From assembly GCA_947359465.1 (NCBI GenBank), contig OX375881.1, positions 123,019,967 to 123,083,966 on the forward strand: DNA of 64,000 nt, written 5' to 3'. The stretch is from Metellina segmentata (Eukaryota; Arthropoda; Arachnida; Araneae; Tetragnathidae). Both the position numbers and the translations under genes were made by a program. Below are positions 63,844-64,000 of the stretch, piece by piece. Within the stretch, counting starts at the first letter, position 1. Each line of letters starts with the position of its first letter. The notes below the pieces were generated by a model that saw only the letters and a program-made list of their open reading frames with translations, was not told where the DNA came from and did not search any database.

Positions 63844-64000
63844 AAAGTACATTATTATTTTCTCCAGAAACCACAAGAGAAAATGCCTTCCCCCCAGAAA
63901 GAAGACGAGGACCGCCTTACAAACGTTGATAGACAAGGTGTACCGAAAAGCTGCTACTGCAGATAACTGGGAAATTTTCAGACATTTTGTTGCTTCAGAG
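63844..64000 (+). CDS. Possible partial exon at the window edge, unidentified
   Basis: After an AAATTTCAG acceptor-like site a frame stays open to the window end and reads KKTRTALQTLIDKVYRKAAT and NWEIFRHFVASE. The composition is protein-like. Joining it to the donor at 63167 in the frame of the upstream exon gives a different reading frame, so the link between the two is unproven. Confidence 0.25.

Overview
The window reads as AT-rich nuclear DNA of a metazoan, built almost entirely from transposable elements, most of them decayed and many nested inside one another. No host gene could be supported with confidence. The mixture (Tc1/mariner, pogo, PIF/Harbinger, a TTAA-target element, a divergent hAT-like family, non-autonomous Helitrons, three Gypsy LTR elements and about 15 copies of one tRNA-derived SINE) fits an invertebrate, perhaps an arthropod. 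The sequence alone does not fix the taxon.

Layout, left to right. 0-10 kb: a Tc1 transposase tail (1.0 kb), a three-copy 347-bp tandem repeat (2.5-3.5 kb), a complete but frameshifted mariner (6664-8011) and SINE fragments. 9.7-16 kb: a MITE abutting the end of a decayed PIF/Harbinger element (10759-15948) that keeps pieces of a minus-strand transposase and of a second, plus-strand ORF, with a pogo/Tigger-type MITE inside. 17.1-24.0 kb: a young, intact-looking Gypsy element (two 461-bp LTRs with 2 visible differences). Its gag and pol lie in one frame, separated only by a TGA in a readthrough-like context. 24-29 kb: a Helitron 5' fragment, an AT-rich inverted-repeat element, SINEs and a Tc1 transposase head. 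29.2-33.3 kb: a pogo-like element with a TTAA-target element inserted in it. 35.1-37.8 kb: two Helitron copies side by side. 39.3-44.1 kb: a minus-strand Gypsy gag-pol broken by one nonsense codon in integrase, with a seven-copy palindromic array upstream. 45-49 kb: a SINE cluster. 49.5-57.6 kb: a four-level nest (Helitron, then an 8-bp-TSD element, then a related 8-bp-TSD element, then a MITE). 58-60 kb: another SINE cluster. 61.5-62.7 kb: a Gypsy remnant (3' LTR plus integrase piece). 62.7-64 kb: an unidentified region with possible exons running off the edge.

The best leads are (1) the probable UGA-readthrough Gypsy whose Gag lacks the zinc knuckle kept by its homologue 20 kb away, (2) the divergent hAT-like family with long (about 300 bp) inverted repeats, seen as two family members one inside the other, and (3) repeated use of exactly phased palindromic tandem arrays in the untranslated parts of both large Gypsy elements.
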